22,881 nt of DNA from Funneliformis mosseae (lineage: Eukaryota; Glomeromycota; Glomeromycetes; Glomerales; Glomeraceae): contig CAJVPP010001095.1 of the NCBI GenBank assembly GCA_910592005.1, positions 1 through 22,881 on the forward strand, written 5' to 3'. Below the pieces are notes generated by a model. It saw only the letters and a list, made by a program, of their open reading frames with translations, had not been told where the DNA came from and did not search any database. The translations under genes were made by a program, and so were the position numbers. The stretch's first letter is position 1; the number at the start of each line of letters is the position of its first letter. Below are positions 18,061 through 22,881 of this stretch, piece by piece.

Positions 18061-18094
18061 CTAATCCTAAAATTAATTAGTTTAATAATTTAAA

Positions 18095-19052
18095 AAATAT
18101 AGTTAGGATACTGACAGTCAGGATTATGTCCATTCAGGATTGAAGACCATCAGGATTATAGACTATCAGGATTTTGAGTATGTCAAAAATTTGAAATCAG
18201 GATTCTGGACTATCAGGATTCTGGACTATCAGGATTCTGAGTGTTAGAATATTTATAGGATCTCAACCATTTAGTATTAATTTAGAACTTAAATTTAATT
18301 ATAAATCAGTTTAAAATTAGTCTCAATTTAGCAATTATTCAGATGTTGATTAATATTAATTTACTTCAATTAGATAAGCAATTTAATTATAAATTAATTT
18401 AGAATTGACTCAACAATTCAAAAACTAATCAATACTAATTAGACAAATAATTCAATTATAAATTAACCTAAAAATTGATCTCAATTTGACATTATTTTGA
18501 TAATAAATCAGTCTAAAATACTACTAATTAATACTAATTAATTCTACTCAGATAAGCAATAAATATATAAAATCAATACATTTTATTATTAAATTTATCA
18601 ATATTAAAATTTTATTAATAATAATCTAAAATAAATTTACAAAAATATAACTAAAACCTATTAATTAATTTCTTAATTAAAAAAAAATAATAAAAATAAT
18701 AAAAATATGATCCATTTTCCTTTTAAAATTCTTTAAAATTATTTTAAATATAAATAAATAAATAATGATAATATATAATAAAAATATAATTCATTTTTTT
18801 TAAAATCATTTAAAAATGTAAAAATAATAAATAAAAAATATAAAAATAGAAAATTTTAACCCAAAATCGCCTAAAAAAATGTAAAGATAATAATAAAATA
18901 ATAAAAAATTGACCTTTTATTCTTCTAAATTACCTATAAAAATATAAAAATAAATAATAAAATTGACCTATTTCCATTCTGAATTGCTTAAAATAAAATA
19001 TAAATATAATAAAATTAATTTTTCACTCTTTTGAAATTACCTGAAAAAATAT
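18095..19052 (-). repeat. Right inverted terminal arm of the MULE
   Basis: Reverse complement of the left arm. Outer part (18675-19052) holds about six ~60-bp units; read inward they start AGGTAATTTCAAAAGAGTG, GCAATTCAGAATGG, AGGTAATTTAGAAGAA, GGCGATTTTGGG and so on. Units three to six match left units one to four. The inner part carries the TCAGGATT repeat. It lacks the MITE found in the left arm. Confidence 0.85.
18118..18240 (+). repeat. Short tandem repeats of a GACTATCAGGATT motif
   Basis: TCAGGATT recurs about every 15-30 bp (near 18119, 18134, 18150, 18167, 18197, 18213, 18229). Two perfect 16-bp units AGGATTCTGGACTATC stand side by side at 18199-18230. The left arm holds a more degenerate counterpart at about 15898-16030. 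Confidence 0.8.
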
Positions 19053-19832
19053 ATCATAGTATAGTTAGGATCTTTTGATCAAATTTTTAATGTAGTATTG
19101 ATCACGTCTTTTTTTTTATTTCTTAAAATATGATAATTTTGAAGGAATATAAAGTTGATCATCTTTTAGTTAATTTAAAAAATATGATTTTGTTATTTTT
19201 TGTAATTATATTTTGTTTTTTTATTTTTAATTTTACTATAATATATAAATAATTTACTTTTATTATAATAAAGATTTAGTAAAATTACTACATTTTAAAA
19301 AAATTATGTAAATCACTTATCATATATTATAGAATAATAATAATAAAGAGAAATTATGCTTAATTTAATATTTAAAAAAGAATAATAAGTTTACTCTAAT
19401 TTTTAATAAATCTATTAATTAATATTAATAAATAATAAATCTGAATAATAAATTGTAATATATATTTACTAGAATAAAAAAAGAAAAAATTATATGTTTA
19501 ATGCTTTACGAATTAATAAATATATAATATATAAATAATGATAATAATAATATATGATATATAAATGATGATAATAATAACTTATGATAAATAATTGATG
19601 ATAATAATAAAATAATTAAACAGAAGGTATAAAATAAACTTAAAGAAAAATGAAATAAATGTAAAAATAATTTATAGAAAAAAAGAAAATAAAGAAATTT
19701 TTAAAAGAAGAAAAATAATTTAAGAAATAAAATATTAATGAATTAAAATATAAAATAAATAATATAATAGAAAATAAGATTTATTTATTAGAATCATAAT
19801 AAAGATAAATAAGAAAAAAAAAAAGAGTAAGT
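19053..19832. repeat. AT-rich spacer with a GATAATAATAA microsatellite
   Basis: No gene seen. At about 19537-19612 a repeat of ATGATAATAATAA(T/C) recurs three times about 30 bp apart (ATATATGATATATAAATG between the first two). The rest is A-rich low-complexity sequence. Confidence 0.5.
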
Positions 19833-20704
19833 TTATAAGTAAAGTTCTGAATCAAATTAGATTAACCTATTACCTAACTTGATCTGATCTGAAAATCTAG
19901 ATCAGATTAGTAAATATTTAGGTTAATATTAGATCAAATTAACAGGTTGACCTAATCTAAACTGATTTGATAAAATTTAGGTTAACCAATCATTATTATT
20001 CATTTAGAATAATTTATTATCATTTGATTGAATTATAAATGCTTACTAAAATATCTTCAAAATAATTTTGTCATATCCTTTTCTATATTTTTAATATAAT
20101 TTTAACAGTTTTAGCTTTCATTATATTAAAAGGATTTTGTCATATCTCTTATTATAATTTTAATATAGATTCATCTAAGTTTTGATTGTTATTAAAAGGT
20201 TTTATCCCTCATCTATAAATTGAATGATTTCTTATCATTTATTTTAAATGAATAATATTTATTATTTAATTTGAACAATTTATTATTGTTTAATTTGAAT
20301 GATAATATTCAATTTTAACAATTTTTATTATTCATTTTAAATGATTTATTATCATTTTATTTGAATAATTTCTTATCATTCTATTTGAATAATTTTTATC
20401 ATTTATTTGATTCAAATAATTTATTATCATTTTATTTAAACAATTTTTTATTATTTATTTTAAATGATTTCTTATTATTTTATTTAAATAATTTATTATT
20501 ATTCAATTAAAATGATTCAGTTATCATTTTTTTTAAATGATTTATTTTTATTAAACAAGAAAAAAATTTCTTTTTAAATCAAATCAGATTAGGTCAAATA
20601 AAAATTTAAACTAAATCAGATTTTTATTTGATTTGATCTGATCTTTTCAATTTAAGCTTGATTGACTTAATTTAAATTGATTTGTTTAGAACTCTACCTA
20701 TAAA
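19833..20704. mobile_element. MITE-like inverted-repeat element with a minisatellite core
   Basis: The left end reads TTATAAGTAAAGTTCTGAAT and continues CAAAT. The right end, read inward, is TTATAGGTAGAGTTCTAAAC and continues AAATC. Inside both ends are (A/G)ATCTGATCTGA-, AAATCAGATT- and GACCTAATCT(A/G)A-type blocks in inverted orientation (19860-19985 against 20575-20660). The middle is a minisatellite. There is no coding capacity. The ends do not match the MULE arms or the Tc1 ends, so it is a separate family, possibly a hAT-type non-autonomous element (inference). Confidence 0.65.
20225..20550 (+). repeat. ~23-bp AT-only minisatellite
   Basis: About a dozen imperfect units of the form AATTTATTATCATTTTATTTGA, with TTTAAATGATTTCTTA variants, lie head to tail in the middle of the MITE-like element. 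Confidence 0.75.
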
Positions 20705-22881
20705 AAAATTAAAATAAGGAATAATAATTATGAAAAATAAATAAAAAAATTATAGATATTAATTTTTGAACTAATAAAAATTAATTTGTTAATAAATCTT
20801 CTTAATGATAAGTAGCAGAAATATATTAAGCAGGTATAGTTTTATGTTAAAATTATCAAACTCATAAAATATCATTTATTTGTAAAATATGAGTTTTAAT
20901 AATTATAATATATAATTATATTATTTTCATTTTTCATGATTATTAAAATCTTCAATAATAGTATGCTAAAATTAGTTATTAATTGAACTATTAATTAATA
21001 AAAATTCAAAAATTTTATTATTAATAATAATATTAGTATAGTAATAATTATTTTTTTTTAATTATTACAGTCTCTGATGATAAAAAATAGTGATAAAAAT
21101 ACTGAATTTTTTTTGCTATAACATTATCATTTTTTTATTATTTATATTACTAAATTGAACAATAAATGTATTATACTATCAAAATTAGATCTTCTAATAA
21201 AAATATAATCTAAATCGCATTTTACGAGATATTTAAATAACTTTAAAAAATATCATCTGAGACAAGTCTTTATTATCTTTCATATAGCTCAGACTTTAAA
21301 TCCTATCAAAAATACATAGGTAATTTTATAAAAAAGGTAAAGATAAAGATTAAAAATTAGTGCAAAAAATAAAATAATCTCTTATGACATTTTTCTTAAT
21401 AAAATCCAGCAAAGATAAGACAATTTATATTATATAATACTTACTTAAATATTTTAATTGCATGCTAAACTAGTTTAAAGCATGAATCAGTGTAAAAAGA
21501 AATCACATAAAATATTAATTAAATAATAAAAAATATTGTGTTAGTATTAGTTTTTTAAATAAATAAAAAATTTTGCATTTTAAAATTTAAGTTTATACAT
21601 ATTATTTGAAAATATGTCTATCATTTTTTTCACTAAAAACTGTATAAATTTAAGCAATTTTAGTATGATAGATTTTAAAATCTCTAAATGCTATTAAATT
21701 TACAAATTTTACGATATATAATAAGCATGTTTAATAATGAAGAATAATAAAAAGTTAAATAGCTAATTTTTTATATATATTATTTTCTATAAAGTTTGTA
21801 GATTAATATTATAAGAAAACTTATATATTTAACATCTCTTTAATTTTTACAAGATTTTAAAATTCTTCAAATACTTCTTCTAAATCTATATAGAGAACTT
21901 TTTTAATAAGGTTTTCTTAGTATAATAGCAATAGTATTTTTCTTTACAAATATTATAATTAAAAAATTTTTATTATATATTAGATAAAGATTTAAATTTA
22001 TTTATTTTAGTTATTTAAATTCATTAAAAACAACAGCATTATTTTTATTACTTTAAATTTAATTATATTTTATTATAGCTATAAATTAGTTTTTTTTTTA
22101 CTATAATAGTAAATTAATCTTTTAATTTTATTATATATTTATATTTTAATTCTTTGATACTTTTAGTAATCTTATTTATTATAATATTTTATGCATTTTT
22201 CATACTATTTCTTAATCTTGCAGTTAATTTTAGGTTTTTTCATAATCATATATGAGGTATGCTTCTTTTTTTTTTAGAAATATTTATAGTTTTTCTAATA
22301 TTTTTTTTCGTATTTTCAGAAAGACATTTTATATTGATTAGAATTTCTTATTTTTTCACTTTTCATTTAATAAATAATTTTATTCTCTATTATATTAATT
22401 TTATTATTAATTTAATATATTCATTTTAATAAAAAAGTAAGTATTTATTTTATTTATGTGATTTATCTATACTAAATATAGTATAATATTTAAATAGAGA
22501 TTATATAGCATATTATAATATTAATTATATAGATTATATAATTAAAAAAATGCTTATTTACTATAATATATTTATATTTATATATACATTAGGTTTTTTT
22601 TAATTATTTTTACTTTTTTAAACTAATAAAATACTATATAATTTTATACATTTACGTAAAAATAAATAATTATCAAGTTTTTTTAATAAAATATTATCCT
22701 TTAAACTATAGAAGTTTGCAGACAAATTTGCCTGCTTATTTACTATAAATTCTCTTCTGATTTACTTTTATGAAAAATTAAAATTTTTAAAAAAATTTTT
22801 AAAAAAATTAATTTTATAAATATATATAATATTATAATAAATTTTATTTTTTAATTATATAATAAATAATTTAAGATTACT
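20705..22881. other. AT-only low-complexity region, no feature supported
   Basis: I find no coding stretch, transposon end or RNA gene in this last 2.2 kb. One short near-palindrome, GCAGACAAATTTGCCTGC (about 22718-22735), stands out only because it contains several G and C in an A/T background. Confidence 0.5.

Larger units (their letters stand above)
15052..19052 (+). mobile_element. MULE-type DNA transposon with ~1-kb inverted terminal arms
   Basis: Two inverted arms (15052-16035 and 18095-19052) flank a MULE transposase pseudogene. The arms align through several blocks: the ~60-bp tandem array, then AAATGTATTGATTTTATATA, then the inner part containing CTAACACTCAGAAT and CAAATTTTTGACATAC. 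Total length is about 4.0 kb. Long arms around a MULE transposase fit the TIR-MULE class. The right arm has one more outer array unit than the left, so the true outer ends and any 9-bp target duplication are unclear. Alternatively the two arms could be independent repeats in opposite orientation, but their symmetry around the transposase argues against this. Confidence 0.8.

Noticed and set aside
20225..20550. CRISPR-like array of short repeats
   Set aside because: Units are contiguous without unique spacers, AT-only, and in a eukaryotic transposon setting; it is a minisatellite.
22718..22735. GCAGACAAATTTGCCTGC near-palindrome as an operator or terminator
   Set aside because: A single short palindrome without nearby gene or second copy cannot support a function.

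Overview
The window is very AT-rich (roughly four fifths A+T by eye) and holds no intact cellular gene. It is a graveyard of eukaryotic transposable elements. All recognisable coding sequence comes from transposons: a LINE, a Ty3/Gypsy-type LTR retrotransposon, two Tc1/mariner elements, a hAT element and a MULE. All are broken by stop codons and small frameshifts. This mix and composition fit a TE-rich, AT-rich early-diverging fungus. Arbuscular mycorrhizal fungi (Glomeromycotina, Rhizophagus-like) are my best guess from remembered family resemblance, not from a search.

Layout. 1-1455 and 10141-11725 are two parts of one minus-strand LINE reverse transcriptase. A minus-strand Gypsy-type element with paired LTRs (1456-2023 and 9561-10140) splits it. 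That element carries remains of gag, protease, RT, RNase H, integrase and an unidentified extra reading frame. Its RT is in turn split by a 1.3-kb Tc1-type element (5016-6328) at a TA site. To the right, 11736-13411 is a plus-strand hAT transposase, cut by a 599-bp internally deleted Tc1-type element (12076-12674). Next come palindromic AT-rich repeats (13.6-14.06 kb) and an unannotatable spacer. 15052-19052 is a MULE-type element with about 1-kb inverted terminal arms made partly of ~60-bp tandem units, with a FLYWCH/MULE transposase pseudogene in the middle; a small MITE sits in its left arm. A further MITE-like element with a ~23-bp minisatellite core lies at 19833-20704. The last 2.2 kb is low-complexity AT sequence in which I see nothing.

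The most informative signal is how the elements decayed. On both strands and in every family, stops sit almost always where the family has Gln, Trp or Arg (CAA/CAG to TAA/TAG, TGG to TAG/TGA/TAA, CGA to TGA). The two LTR copies also differ almost only by transitions. This points to cytosine-deamination-type decay (RIP-like or from methylated cytosine), not to an altered genetic code. I found no intact novel system. The best leads are the extra Gypsy reading frame, the Cys/His cluster between RNase H and integrase, and the structured MULE arms.
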